DNA from: SIAQ01 sp963767835
Lineage (GTDB): Bacteria; Planctomycetota; Planctomycetia; Gemmatales; Gemmataceae
DNA length: 64,000 nt
Direction of reading: 5' to 3'
Assembly: GCA_963767835.1 (NCBI GenBank)
Contig: CAVYFY010000018.1
Coordinates: 32,722-96,721, forward strand
The notes beneath the pieces are model-generated. The model saw only the letters and a list, made by a program, of their open reading frames with translations. It made no database searches and had not been told where the DNA came from. Position numbers and translations under genes: made by a program. Positions 16,173 to 27,233 of this stretch are shown piece by piece (position 1 is the first letter of the stretch; every line of letters begins with the position of its first letter).

Positions 16173-19100
16173 ATGCTCAAGCGCCTGGAACTCGTCGGCT
16201 TCAAGAGCTTTGCCGACAAGACCGTATTCGAGTTCGGCGACGGCGTCACCGCCATCGTGGGGCCGAACGGGTCGGGCAAGAGCAACATCGTCGATGCCGT
16301 CCGCTGGATTCTCGGCGAGCAATCGGCGAAGAGCCTACGCGGCGGCGAGATGGCCGACGTCATATTCAACGGGTCGTCATCAAGGCGCAGCCTGGGGCTT
16401 GCCGAAGTCACCATGACGTTCGACAACCGCCGCCGCCAACTCGCCACCGATGCCGAGGAAGTGCAGTTTACACGCCGGGTCTATCGCACCGGCGAAGGCG
16501 AATACCTCATCAACGGCGTCATCGCCCGCCTCAAGGACATCAAAGAGCTGTTCCTCGGCTCCGGCGCGGGCAATGATGACCTCTGCATCATCGCCCAGGG
16601 TAAGGTCGATGTCCTCTTGCAAGCGTCCAACAAGGATCGCCGAACCATCTTCGAGGAAGCCGCCGGCATCAGCCGATTCAAGGCCAAGAAAGTCGAAACG
16701 CTCCGCAAGCTGGAGCGCGTCGATCAAAATCTGGCCCGCGTCAAAGATATCATCGAGGAAGTCGAGAAGCAGCTCCGTTCCGTCAAGCTTCAGGCGTCCA
16801 AGGCCCAGCGCTTCAAGGAATACAGCGATCGGCTGAGGGAATTACGCCTAACGGTCGGTTCGCTGGAGTACCGCGAGTTGACGGAGAAGCTCGATGCCGA
16901 GACGCAGATGCTCGAATCGCTCAAGGGGGAGCTCGATCAGCGTGCCGCCCGCGCCGGCGCCTGCGAGGCGGAAGCGGAACGGCTCGAAATGCTGCTCGCA
17001 GACCTCGACGATCAGCTTCATGGCGAGGAAGCGGCCTTGGCCAAGGTGCTGCAAGAGATTCACAGCGAGGAAACCACGATCACCCATGAAAGCAGCCTGA
17101 GCGCCGATCTCGAAACGGAATTGCCGCAGACCCGCAAACGCTTGACCGAATTGACCGTGCGCGTCGCAACGCTGGCCCAGACAAGCCATGCCGCCGAGGA
17201 GGCGCTTGGTGCGGTGACGCTTCAGGCCGAGCGCGACAAGCAAGCGGTGCAAACGCATCAGGCGAGCCTGAACGCCGCCACGCACCGGCTCGCGGAGCTC
17301 AACGAGCAAATCGCCGCCGACAAGACGCAGCATTTCGAGCAGATGCGCCGTTCGGCCCACTTGCAAAACGAAGCCGTCGCCAGCAAAGCCCACGTCGATA
17401 ATCTCCGCCGCGAACGCGATCGCCTCCGCCAGCGCTCGGAGCTCGCCGCCACCAGCCTGGCATCGGTGGACGGCGAGTTGCAGGAACTGCTCGGGGCCGA
17501 ATCGCTATTGCTCGAACGCCTGCAAACCGCCCGGCAACATCTGCAAGACGACAAGCAGGAACAGGAACGGCTGAGGCAACTGCGCGACCGCACCACCGAG
17601 CGCATTATGGAGCTTCGTCAGCAACGCAGCGGTTTGGCGAGCCGGATCGACGTGCTCGACGGCTTGATAAGGAGCCACGAGGGCTTGGGGACCGGCGTGC
17701 GCGAGGCCCTCGACCTGATCGACAAGGCGGGCACGGGGCCGTGGTCCACCGTCATCGGCATGATCGCCGACTTCCTGACGGTCAAGCGCGAATACGCGCC
17801 GCTCATTGATCTGGCCCTCGGCGACTGGGCGCAGCGCTTCGTGGTGCGTGACGGTGAGCGCTTGATGCAAGCGGTGGCCAAGCTCAATGCGCCGCTGTCG
17901 GGCGCGTCAGCTTTCTGCCGACGTCGGCGATCCCATCGGTCGAGGAAGCCTCGCAGGATCCCGCGGTGCAGGCGCTCAAGAACAATCTGCTTGTGCAAGT
18001 TTCGCTTTTGAGCCGAATCCGGCCCTCACCCCCGACCCCTCTCCCAGAAGGCGAGGGGAGGAACGAGCCGACGCCGGAGCATCCCGGCTTGGTCGCGTTG
18101 GCCGAGCAATTGGTGTCGTGCGAGCATCCGGAGCTGGCCGATCTGCCGGCCCAGCTTCTTGGCCGCACGCTGATCGTGCGCGATCTGGCGACGGCCCGCG
18201 CTATTGCCGCACACACTCCCGGCTTTCGGCTGGTGACGCTGCACGGCGAATTGCTCGAACCGGACGGCACTCTCACCGTGGGCATGCACCACGCCGAGAC
18301 CGGCATCCTGTCGCGCAAAAGCGAATGGCGCGAACTGCGCGAGCAACTTGCCGCGCTCGAAGCGCGCATCGTCGAGATTGAGCAAGACTGCCAAACGCTG
18401 CGCGATCAATCCGAAAAGATTGAAATCTCGCTGCGGGAACGCCAAGAAGCGATCGAAGTGCTGACTGAGCAAGCGGCGGACCTTCACGCTCGCGTACAAC
18501 GGCACCAGGATCGCCGCGCGGGGTTGCACGAGGAAGTCACCGTCAGCCGCGATGAGATTCAGCGCATCGAGCAAGACGTGCAAGCGCTCGAAGCCGCCTG
18601 GCGCGACAACGAGGCCCAGGCAGCCGAGGCCGAAGCTTTAGTGCAATCGCTGCACGCTCGGCTGCATGAAGCCGAGGACGAAATCCACAGCCGCGAGCGC
18701 GAACGGCAACACGTCCAGCAAGCATTCACGCAGGCCCAGGTCGCCTTCGCCCAGGTCGAGGAACGCCTGCGCGGCCTGCAAACGCAATTCACACAGGCTT
18801 CGCGTGATTATCAACACCAGCATCAAGAGTTGGAGCAAAATCGGCGCGGCGCCGTCAGTTTGAAGACGCGCTTGCAGGAAAGCCAGCGCACGATGCTGAA
18901 TGCGTCGTCCGCGTTGGCCCATGCGTATCTGGCAAAGGAGCAATTGCAACAGCACGTTGCCGAGTTGATCGAGCAGCGCGAACGCAAGCGATTGGAGCGC
19001 ACGCGCCTGACGCAACAAGCCCAGACCGCACGCAACGAATGGCGCTCGCATCAGGAGAATGTGCATCAGCGCGACCTGGAGGCGACGAATCTGCGCCACC

Positions 19101-19891
19101 AGCGCGATACCCTGGTAGAGCGCCTGCGCGATGATTATCAGATTGAAATCGCGGATTTGCTTGGCCAGGCGCCTCAAGCGAACGCGAATGGCGTTAGCGT
19201 CGATCCAGCAGCTGCCCAGAAAGAGATCGAGGAATTGCGCCGCAAGCTCAGCCGACTCGGCAACGTCAACATGGAAGCGCTCCAGGAACTCAACGAGCTC
19301 GAATCCCGATCCGTCTCGCTGCAAACGCAATTTGATGACCTCAGCGCCGCCAAGAAATCGCTTGAGGAGATCATCTTCAAAATCAACGCCGACAGCAAGC
19401 GATTGTTCATCGATACCTTCACCGTCGTGCGCACGCACTTTCAGGAGTTGTTCCGAAAGCTGTTCGGCGGTGGCATGGCGGATATCGTACTCGAAGATGA
19501 AAACGACGTGCTCGAATCGGGCATCGACGTCATCGCCCGGCCGCCGGGCAAGGAGTTGCGCAGTATCAGCTTAATGAGCGGCGGCGAAAAAACGCTGACG
19601 GCGGTGGCCCTGCTGCTCGCCGTCTTCCGCTCCAAGCCGAGCCCATTTTGTCTCCTCGACGAGGTGGATGCCGCCCTGGACGAGGCGAACATTGGCCGAT
19701 TCGTGTCGATGCTGAAGGAATTCACGGAGCAATCGCAATTCATCGTCGTGACGCATTCGAAAAAGACGATGGCCGCCGCCGACGTGCTGTACGGCATCAC
19801 GATGCAGGAATCGGGGATTTCCAAGCAGGTAACGATCCGCTTCAAGGATTGGGTGGAGGAAGCGCTGACGGAAAAAGCGCAGGCCTCATAA
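16173..19891 (+). CDS. smc: Chromosome segregation ATPase SMC, frameshifted near the hinge
   Basis: The condensin ATPase that organises the chromosome. The N-terminal ABC half has KRLELVGFKSFADKT and the Walker A GPNGSGKSN. Coiled coils flank a hinge (GLGTGVREALDL, VIGMIADFL). The C-terminal half has the ABC signature SGGEKTLTA and Walker B PFCLLDEVDAALDEAN. At about 17905 the frame slips: after LNAPLSG, VSFLPTSAIPSVEEA continues one frame over. With that base restored the protein is about 1240 residues, normal for SMC. An intergenic-type repeat is inserted in frame just after the break. The start at 16173 is fixed by the family N-terminus. Confidence 0.93.
18023..18061 (+). repeat. PTPLPEGEG-type repeat inserted in the SMC hinge
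   Basis: The DNA CCCTCACCCCCGACCCCTCT onward encodes P-S-P-P-T-P-L-P-E-G-E-G-R within SMC. This is a dispersed intergenic repeat word (arms CCCCTCTCCC/GGCGAGGGGAG), here kept in frame. A related word closes the window at 63974-64000. Confidence 0.8.
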
Positions 19892-19961
19892 ATGGATGCC
19901 CACGCGAATCACCCTAAAATGGCGTGACGGTAATGCCCTTGACTGGGAAGGAGTAACGCGC

Positions 19962-20666
19962 GTGTGCTTTTCCGCGGCGGCGAGTTTTGCGGTCGGCGGC
20001 GCCCTGATCCCTGCAGGCGTTTATTGCATCGGCGCCGCCTGGATCAAAAAGCCGAGCTATCTCGGGCTGGCCGCCGTGCCGCTGTTCTTCGGCATCCAGC
20101 AGATCGGCGAAGGTTTTGTCTGGACCGCGCTAAACCACGGCGACGGGACCCGGCCCGCATCGCTCTTCTTTTTGTTCTTCGCCCTGGCGTTCTGGCCGTT
20201 CTGGTTTCCCGCCCTGACCACGATCATGGAACCGAAGCCCGTGCGCAAATGGATTTTCGCCGCCATCAGCGCGGCGGCGACGACATGGTTCTGGATTCTG
20301 TACTATCCGCTGCTGGTTGGTCCGGACTCGCACTTGACGACGGGAATTGAATATCATTCAATCCAGTATGCCTATCCGAACCTGGCAATTTACGACTACA
20401 TCGACAAGGGGCCTCTGCGCATTCTCTACCTGCTCTCGGTCGCGATCCCCCCGATGTTTTGCTCGGAGAATTGGGGCCGTATTCCGGGACTGGTGCTGGG
20501 AGCGTCGGCGCTGATCGCGGCGCTCGTCTTCAACTATGCCTTTGTCTCGGTCTGGTGCTTCTTCGCGGCGGTGCTGGCCGCCTATTTGTGCGTCGTGTTT
20601 TATCGCCTGCCAAGGCCCGCAACCGCTACAACCCGACCTTCGGCGTCCCAGGCCACGGCCCCGTGA
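19962..20666 (+). CDS. DUF6629-family multipass membrane protein
   Basis: About 234 residues with seven hydrophobic segments, starting MCFSAAASFAVGGALIPAG as relatives of this family do. The start is a GTG at 19962, eight bases after AAGGAG, not the ATG at 19896. The ERFVW-like segment IGEGFVWTALNHG after the second helix is a family hallmark. Function is unknown; the conserved N-terminal Cys is notable. A short gap separates it from smc, but no shared role is evident. Confidence 0.8.
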   Translation: MCFSAAASFAVGGALIPAGVYCIGAAWIKKPSYLGLAAVPLFFGIQQIGEGFVWTALNHGDGTRPASLFFLFFALAFWPFWFPALTTIMEPKPVRKWIFAAISAAATTWFWILYYPLLVGPDSHLTTGIEYHSIQYAYPNLAIYDYIDKGPLRILYLLSVAIPPMFCSENWGRIPGLVLGASALIAALVFNYAFVSVWCFFAAVLAAYLCVVFYRLPRPATATTRPSASQATAP

Positions 20667-20788
20667 GCCAATGGCGACTGGCCAAGTGCTTTCGAATTGG
20701 CTAATGTTATCCATCAGCTACCATCCTTTGCACCGCGAAGGCCAGAGGCGATTGCTTGCACGCCGGGCTGGTCTGCAGGAATCCCTTC

Positions 20789-21611
20789 ATGAATTCTCCC
20801 GATCCGCCGGCGTGCCCCGAGTTGGAAGGCGCACTCTGGCGTCTTTACCGCGACTTCTTCGACACGGCCGAGCGCAAACGCCGCTGGCGCATGCGCGACG
20901 ACATTCCCTGGGACCAGTGCAATCCCAATCTCGATCCAGCCGTCGCCGACGTGGTCGAGACCTTTTGCTGCGTTGAGCTCTACCTGCCCGATTATGTCGG
21001 TAAGGTTCTGCCCGTGGTGCGGCACAGCAAGGGGCGAACCTGGTTTTACGCCAACTGGGGTTACGAGGAATCGAAGCATTCGCTGGCGCTGAAGTGATTG
21101 GCTGCTGAAGTCCGGGCACCGCAGCGACGAATACATGGTCGATCTGGAAAAAAAGGTCTTTGAGCGCGAATGGAATTTGCCTCACGAGTCGCACCTGGGC
21201 ATGCTGGCCTACGCGATGGTGCAGGAGCATGCCACCTTCATCAACTACCGCAACCTGCGAAATCGCGTGCAGGCCAAGGGAGGCGACCCGGCCCTGGAGA
21301 AGATTCTCGGCTTCGTTTCGATCGATGAAGCCGCCCATTACGGCCTGTTCAAGGCGTTCTTCGAGCTGTTCTTGAAGCTGGACCGCGATTCGGCCATTGC
21401 CGCGCTCCGGCCCGTTTTGAACCAGTTCCAGATGCCGGCAATTCATGACTTGCTTGACGAAAGCGCCAAGCGGATCGCCCGGGTGCGCGAACTGGAAATC
21501 TTCAGCGAGGAGATTTTCTTCCGCGACGTCTACACGCATTTCCAGAATGCGCTCGAAATCAGCAAAGAGGAATTGCGCGGCCGCAAACCGAAGAAGTCGC
21601 TGGCGACGTGA
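20789..21611 (+). CDS. Acyl-ACP desaturase-like diiron protein, one frameshift
   Basis: A ferritin-like diiron enzyme of the stearoyl-ACP desaturase family, introducing double bonds into acyl chains. The two ligand pairs are visible as EESKH (residue about 97) and DEAAH in the second half. The frame stops at 21097 after KHSLALK, but SDWLLKSGHRSDEYM, the expected continuation, runs in the next frame into LEKKVFEREWNLPHES and on to 21611. One extra A at about 21093 explains this. The joined product is about 274 residues, the family length. GGAATCC precedes the ATG at 20789. Confidence 0.82.
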
Positions 21612-21628
21612 CGTGACCTTGGCGGTTA

Positions 21629-21743
21629 GCGTCGCTCGAACAATAACTTCCCGAGACGGTGTTCCGTAGTGCGGGCTTCAGCCCGTGTTCGACAGAAAAC
21701 GGGCTGAAGCCCGCACTACGAACCAGGAAGTTATTTCCCAACC
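21629..21743 (-). repeat. 118-bp palindromic element, copy B
   Basis: Reverse orientation of the element at 3953-4070. Both the hairpin core (GTAGTGCGGGCTTCAGCCCG and complement) and the flanks (AATAACTTCC..., CCAGGAAGTTATTTCCCAAC) match, with scattered single-base differences. It lies in the convergent gap after the desaturase. Confidence 0.9.
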
Positions 21744-21794
21744 GTTGCTTAGCGTTCGCATGGCACGCTGCGAACGCTAAACCGGACCGGGAAT

Positions 21795-22640
21795 CTACAC
21801 AATATCGCCGACCTTATAGCGGACGAATTTGACCAGCTTCAAACCCGCGCTCGCCAATAGCTGCCCGACGGTCTTCGTGTCGTCCTTGACGAACGGTTGT
21901 TCGAGCAGGACGTTGGCGGCGAGCCAGGTTTTCATCTTGCCTTCGATGATCTTGTCCATGATGTTGGCCGGCTTGTTCTTATTCTTCGGATCGGCCATCG
22001 TTTGTTCGCGGGCGATTTCCATTTCCTTGGTAAGGGTAGCCGCGGGCACATCGTCCTTCGTTGCCGCCACCGGATTGATGGCGGCAATGTGCATGCAAAC
22101 GTCGCGCAGCAGTTGCGGTTCCGCTTTCGCTCCCTCGACAAGAAGCAGCACTCCCTGCGTCCCATCGTGGTGAACGTAATCACCGGCCAAGCCAGTCATG
22201 CGCGTGAAGCGGTGCGGCTTGATGTTCTCGCGGATCAGGTTGAAAACATCATGCACGCGATCCTGCACCGTGTGCTTGCCATCGACGATCGATGGCTGGG
22301 CCAGCAACTCCTCGACACTCACTGGATTCTTCAGAGCGACCTGCTTGGCGAGCTCATTGGCCAGGACAACGAACGGCTCGGACTTCGCAACGGGCGCGGT
22401 CTCGCAGCGCATCTCCAGGATCGCGCCAACCATGGCGGCCGGATCGACGAAAGTGGCCACGCGCCCCTCGGCCATTTCACGGGCGCCGAATTTCGCGGTC
22501 AGTCCCTTGATCTTCTTGCGCAAGATATCGACGGCCTTATCCATGTCGCCGCCCGCTTCGTTGAGGGCCGCCTTGCATTCCATCATCGGCGCGTTAGTGC
22601 GGTCGCGCAGTGTTTTGACATCGTTCGCGGAAATCGCCAT
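21795..22640 (-). CDS. tsf: Elongation factor Ts
   Basis: Nucleotide exchange factor for EF-Tu, 281 residues. The UBA-like N-terminus with NDVKTLRDRTNAPMMECKAA and GDMDKAVDILRKKI is diagnostic. The core subdomains follow (VILEMRCET-type segment, FVVLANELAKQVAL). GGAGG lies 9 bases upstream of the ATG at 22640. It is the second gene of the usual rpsB-tsf operon, separated from rpsB here by a palindromic repeat. Confidence 0.97.
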   Translation of the reverse strand: MAISANDVKTLRDRTNAPMMECKAALNEAGGDMDKAVDILRKKIKGLTAKFGAREMAEGRVATFVDPAAMVGAILEMRCETAPVAKSEPFVVLANELAKQVALKNPVSVEELLAQPSIVDGKHTVQDRVHDVFNLIRENIKPHRFTRMTGLAGDYVHHDGTQGVLLLVEGAKAEPQLLRDVCMHIAAINPVAATKDDVPAATLTKEMEIAREQTMADPKNKNKPANIMDKIIEGKMKTWLAANVLLEQPFVKDDTKTVGQLLASAGLKLVKFVRYKVGDIV

Positions 22641-22663
22641 TGATATTATCCTCCATTTTGCCG

Positions 22664-22734
22664 TTTAGCCCCGCCTCGAAGAGGCGGGCGGGCGTGGGCA
22701 CACTGTCCGCCCGCCTCTTCGAGGCGGGGCTAAA
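22664..22734. repeat. Perfect-arm palindrome in the rpsB-tsf gap
   Basis: Arms TTTAGCCCCGCCTCGAAGAG... and ...CTCTTCGAGGCGGGGCTAAA are exact complements over about 28 bases around a short GCGTGGGCACACTGT loop. Because rpsB and tsf share an operon, this hairpin is transcribed and could attenuate tsf or set the transcript boundary. Confidence 0.92.
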
Positions 22735-22735
22735 C

Positions 22736-23599
22736 CTACCAATACATTATGATACGACCGGGGCCGGCGTCTTGGGGTTCGCGCCACGGGCTCCAGGCGC
22801 CGCGCGGCGGCTCCGGGGGCAGCGCCGCCCGGCCTTCGTTGACCGAGTCGGCCAACTTCGCCAGGACCAGCTCGATCGAGCGGATGCTGTCGTCGTTGCC
22901 GGGGATCGGCAAATCGATCGTATCGGGATCGCTGTCGGTATCGATGAGGGCGACTGTGGTGACCCCCATGCGCTGGGCTTCCTTGACGGCAATGTCCTCA
23001 CGGTGTGGATCGACCACGATCATGGCGTCCGGCAAGCGATTCATCTCGCGGATGCCTTGCAAGTTGCGGTTGATCTTGGTCCATTCGCGGACTAGCTGCG
23101 ACACCATCTTCTTGGAATAGGTGCGAACCAGGGCGCTCTCGGGCGCCTTGCCGAGATCGAGCCGACCGGTGTCATTTTTCATGGTTTTCATGTAAGCGAC
23201 CAGATCGACGCGCTCCGCCTTTTCGCCGTGGGGGAGCCACATTGCTTCCAGCTCGGTGAGGCGTTTGAGGCGATCGCGGATGGTGCGGTAATTGGTGAGC
23301 GTGCCGCCCAGCCAGCGTTCGTTGACGTACGGCATCTTGCAGCGGGCCGACTCGCGTTCGATGGCTTCCTTGGCTTGCCGTTTGGTGCCGACGAACACGA
23401 CGAGGCTGCCGCGGCTGGCGACCTTGGCGAGAAACTTGTACGCCCGCAAGAGGCCGCGCACGGTTTCGCGCAGGTCGATGATGTGGATGAGATTGCGTTT
23501 GCCGTAGATGTACGGCCGCATCTTGGGATTCCAGCGGCTGGCGCGATGGCCGAAGTGAACGCCGGCTTCAATGAGCTCCTGAACCTGAACAATCGCCAC
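22736..23599 (-). CDS. rpsB: 30S ribosomal protein S2
   Basis: About 287 residues. LIEAGVHFGHRASRWNPKM, IIDLRETV, VVFVGTKRQAKEAIERES and ERWLGGTLTNYRTIRDR are classic S2 signatures. The start is a GTG at 23599: AGGAGGT lies 6 bases upstream and the upstream 46 codons are unconserved. The C-terminus is extended by about 30 Pro/Arg-rich residues (LPPEPPRGAWSPW) beyond the S2 fold. First gene of the rpsB-tsf operon. Confidence 0.96.
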   Translation of the reverse strand: MAIVQVQELIEAGVHFGHRASRWNPKMRPYIYGKRNLIHIIDLRETVRGLLRAYKFLAKVASRGSLVVFVGTKRQAKEAIERESARCKMPYVNERWLGGTLTNYRTIRDRLKRLTELEAMWLPHGEKAERVDLVAYMKTMKNDTGRLDLGKAPESALVRTYSKKMVSQLVREWTKINRNLQGIREMNRLPDAMIVVDPHREDIAVKEAQRMGVTTVALIDTDSDPDTIDLPIPGNDDSIRSIELVLAKLADSVNEGRAALPPEPPRGAWSPWREPQDAGPGRIIMYW

Positions 23600-23693
23600 G
23601 CAGGCACCTCCTGAAGGTGGAAAACGGTCGAATTTCGGGAAGCGGTATTGTAGGAAATCGCCCGCCCAGGGCAATCCGAGATGCCGTTTTTTG

Positions 23694-23766
23694 CGGCGAG
23701 CCGAGCCCCGTGAGGGGCCGGGAAACGGCCGCTTCAACCCGGCCCTTTACGGGGCTCGGCTCGCCG
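23694..23766. repeat. GGCGAGCCGAGCCCCGT inverted repeat
   Basis: Arms CGGCGAGCCGAGCCCCGTGA and its complement ending GGGGCTCGGCTCGCCG flank CCGGGAAACGGCCGC. It separates the divergent rpsB and mfd genes and is a different family from the other palindromes in the window. Confidence 0.9.
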
Positions 23767-23809
23767 AACGTGCGTTCCTCTATTTCTCCGCCGTCATCCA
23801 CGTTACAAT

Positions 23810-26800
23810 ATGCTCATGTCTTCAGGCTCCGCGGTCAGCGTGTTGCCTGGCGGTTTGCAAGAACTCCCTCGCTGGCTCGAAGGGACCGGAGGATTCTCTG
23901 CCCTTTTGCAATCCCTCCAGCACGGCGAGGCGGCAACCGTCGATGGCGCCTGGAATTCATCCGCTTCCCTCATCGGCGCAACTCTCGGATTGCGGACGTT
24001 GGCCACGCTGCTGATCGTGCTGGCTCATCCGCGCGATCTTGATGCCTGGGACGAAGATCTCTTCAGCTTCAGCGGCCTGCGCTGTGCCATCTTCCCCGCC
24101 TGGGATACGCTGCCCAATGCCGACACCGTGCGCGACGAGATCGGCGGCAAACGGTTGCGCGTTCTGCGGCAGCTCGAAAGCGACCGTCCACCCAAAATCG
24201 TGCTGACGACAATTCAAGCTCTCTTGCAGCCGGCGCCCAATCGCGAGCAACTCGCCCAACAGCGCAAACGGTTGTGCGTCGGCCAGGAAATCCCCATCGA
24301 AGAGATCGTCGGCTGGCTCGTCGAGCGCAGCTTTCAACGCATGGAAGCGATCGAAATTCCCGGCGAATTCAGCCGACGCGGCGGCATCCTCGATGTCTTC
24401 TCGCCCGATGCCGAGGCGCCCTACCGGCTCGAATTCCTCGGCGACGAGATCGAATCGATTCGCCAATTCTCTCCGGAAACGCAGCGCAGCCTCGGCGATG
24501 TCAAGGCAGTCGAGATCACGGCGCAGGGCCAACCGTTGGTTGGCGAGAAAATTCTGCGCGGCCATTTATGCGATTATCTACCGCCACGGTCGTGGACGAT
24601 GCTGGTGGAACTGGGCGATCTTGAAGAGCAAGGGAAGTTCTATCTCGAACGCGCCGCGGACATCACGGGGCTGTATTCGGTTCAGAGCATCTTTAAGCTG
24701 CTCGTGCAATTTCCGAGCATCCGCGTGTCGGCGCTGCCCAGCTCCAGTGCCGAAATGACATATCACCTGCGCGTCGAATCGGTCGAGCGATTTTCCGGCG
24801 ATGTCACCAAGGTGCGCGATGAACTCGACAGCGCCGCGGCTGACGATTTCGTGCTGATCGCGTGCCACAATGACGCCGAGAAGAAACGGCTGGGCGATGT
24901 GCTGGCCCAGGGCAAGCTCGCGCAAGCGGATCGGTTGCGGCTCGTCGTCGGCCATGTGCGGGCGGGGTTTCGGTTGGTACTGGACGAATCGGCCGGCGTT
25001 ACCGGCATGGTTGTCCTGGGCGATCATGAGCTGTTCCATCGCGAGCAGGCCGCGGCGGTGTTGCCGCGCCGCCGGCTCGAATCGCGGGCCATCGACAGCT
25101 TCCTCGAATTGCAGGAAGACGATCTTGTCGTTCATCTCAGCCACGGCATCGCCCGTTATCGCGGCATGCACGTACTGGAGAAAAACGGCCAGACCGAGGA
25201 GCATCTGATCCTTGAATTCGCCGGCGGCACGCGCGTCTATGTGCCGGCCTCGAAGATCGATCTGGTGCAGAAATACGTCGGCGGCGCGAAATCCGATCCG
25301 GAGCTCTCCAAGCTCGGCGGCACGAGTTGGCAGCACAAGAAAGCCCGCGTCGAGGCGGCGGTCCTCGATTTGGCCAGCGAGATGCTCGAATTGCAAGCCC
25401 TGCGCGAGGCCAAGCCCGGTGTCGCCTTTCCGCTCGACAGCGATTGGCAACGCGAATTCGATGCCGCGTTTCCGTATGAAGAAACGCCCGATCAGTTGAC
25501 GACGATTGCCGAGATCAAGCGCGACATGGAAAAAGCCCGCCCGATGGACCGCCTCATCTGCGGCGATGTCGGTTACGGCAAAACCGAACTGGCGATGCGG
25601 GCCGCGTTCAAGGCGATCGACAACGGCCGGCAGGTCGCGATATTAGTTCCGACGACCGTCCTCGCCGAACAGCACTTCCGAACTTTTTCGCAGCGCATGG
25701 CGGAATATCCGTTCGTCATCGAGGTGATCAGCCGCTTTCGCACCGCCGGCGAGCAGAAGCGCATCGTCAAACGCCTGGCTGACGGCGCCATCGACATCAT
25801 CATCGGCACCCATCGCATCGTCTCGAACGACATTCAGTTCAAGGAACTCGGCCTGGTCATCATCGACGAGGAGCAGCGATTTGGCGTCGAGGCCAAGGAA
25901 AAGCTCAAGCACCTGCGGCAAACCGTGGACGTGCTGACATTGACCGCCACGCCGATCCCGCGCACGCTGCACTTGTCGCTTTTGGGCATTCGCGACATCA
26001 GCAATCTCGAAACCGCGCCGCAGGGCCGATTGCCAATTGAGACGCGCATTGTCCGCTTCGATCCGCAGCTCGTGCGCCACGCCATTTTGCGCGAACTCAA
26101 CCGCGAGGGGCAGATTTATTTCGTCCACAACCGCGTGCACAACATTCACGAGATCGCCGGCAAGATCAGGCAGATCGTGCCGGAGGCGCGTATCGTGATC
26201 GGTCACGGGCAGATGGGAGAGCATGAACTGGAAGACGCGATGATCAAGTTCGTGCAGAAGCAAGCGGACATCCTGGTGGCGACAACCATCATTGAAAGCG
26301 GGCTGGATATTCCCAACGCCAACACGATGTTCATCAATGAGGCCGATCATTACGGGTTGGCCGACTTGCACCAGTTGCGCGGCCGGGTGGGGCGTTACAA
26401 GCACCGGGCCTATGCGTACCTTCTTTTGGATGGCGACAAGGGGATCACGCCGAATGCCACGCGGCGGTTGAAGGCGATTGAGGAATTCACGGAACTCGGC
26501 GCTGGCTTCAAGATCGCCATGCGCGATCTGGAAATTCGCGGCGCCGGCAACATCCTCGGCACGCAGCAGTCGGGCCACATCGCCGCCGTCGGATACGAGC
26601 TTTATTGCAGCTTGCTCGAAAATGCCGTGCGCTCGTTGAAGAACATGCCAGTCAAGACGCACATGGAGGTGACGATCGATCTGCCCTGGCCCGCGTTATT
26701 GCCACGCGATTATGTGCCGGGGCAGAAGTTGAAGATCGAGGTTTATCGCCGGCTGTCGCGCATCCGCAAGCTGGATCGGCTCGACGATTTCCGCCGCGAG

Positions 26801-27153
26801 CTGCGCGATCGCTATGGCCTGATCCCGACGCTGACGGAATGGCTGCTGCGCTTGACGGAATTGCGGATCTTGGCGAGCCACTGGCAAATTGCCACGCTTC
26901 ACCTGGAAGGCAAGTGGGATCATCCTGCCGGCAGCGCCGAGCCGCAAGAAATCAGCGCGATCGGGCCGGTCGATCTGGTGCTCGGCTATCGGCAGCCGCG
27001 CAAGGTGGAGCGATTAGTAAAGCAATCGGAAGATCGGCTCAAGGTCGTGGACAGCCAAAGCGCCTATCTTCGCCTGCGCCCGAGGAATACCAGCCGCTTC
27101 GGCTTTTCGAGCGCATCAAACATCTCTTGCGTTTGCCGACGCGCCCGTTATAA
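23810..27153 (+). CDS. mfd: Transcription-repair coupling factor Mfd, C-terminal frameshift
   Basis: Removes stalled RNA polymerase and recruits UvrABC. UvrB-like N-terminal modules (FPAWDTLPNAD, FSRRGGILDVFSPD), the RNA-polymerase interaction domain (DDLVVHLSHGIARYRGM) and the RecG-like translocase are all clear. The translocase has Walker A GDVGYGKTE, DEEQRFG, TATPIPRTL, ATTIIESGLDIPNANT and LRGRVGR. The frame slips at about 27083; the normal end EEYQPLRLFERIKHLLRLP is in the next frame and stops at 27153. One lost C in a C-run explains it. Full length is about 1114 residues. Confidence 0.93.
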
Positions 27154-27233
27154 CCCGCAGCGTCGGCTAGACTTTTGGGATGGAATGAGCCGATATTCCT
27201 TCAGCGGCACCGAACGGATCGCACGGAGGCGGT

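Noticed and set aside
20756..21097. Two separate genes for the desaturase halves
   Set aside because: Each half carries one of the two iron-ligand motifs and neither could work alone; a single extra base joins them.
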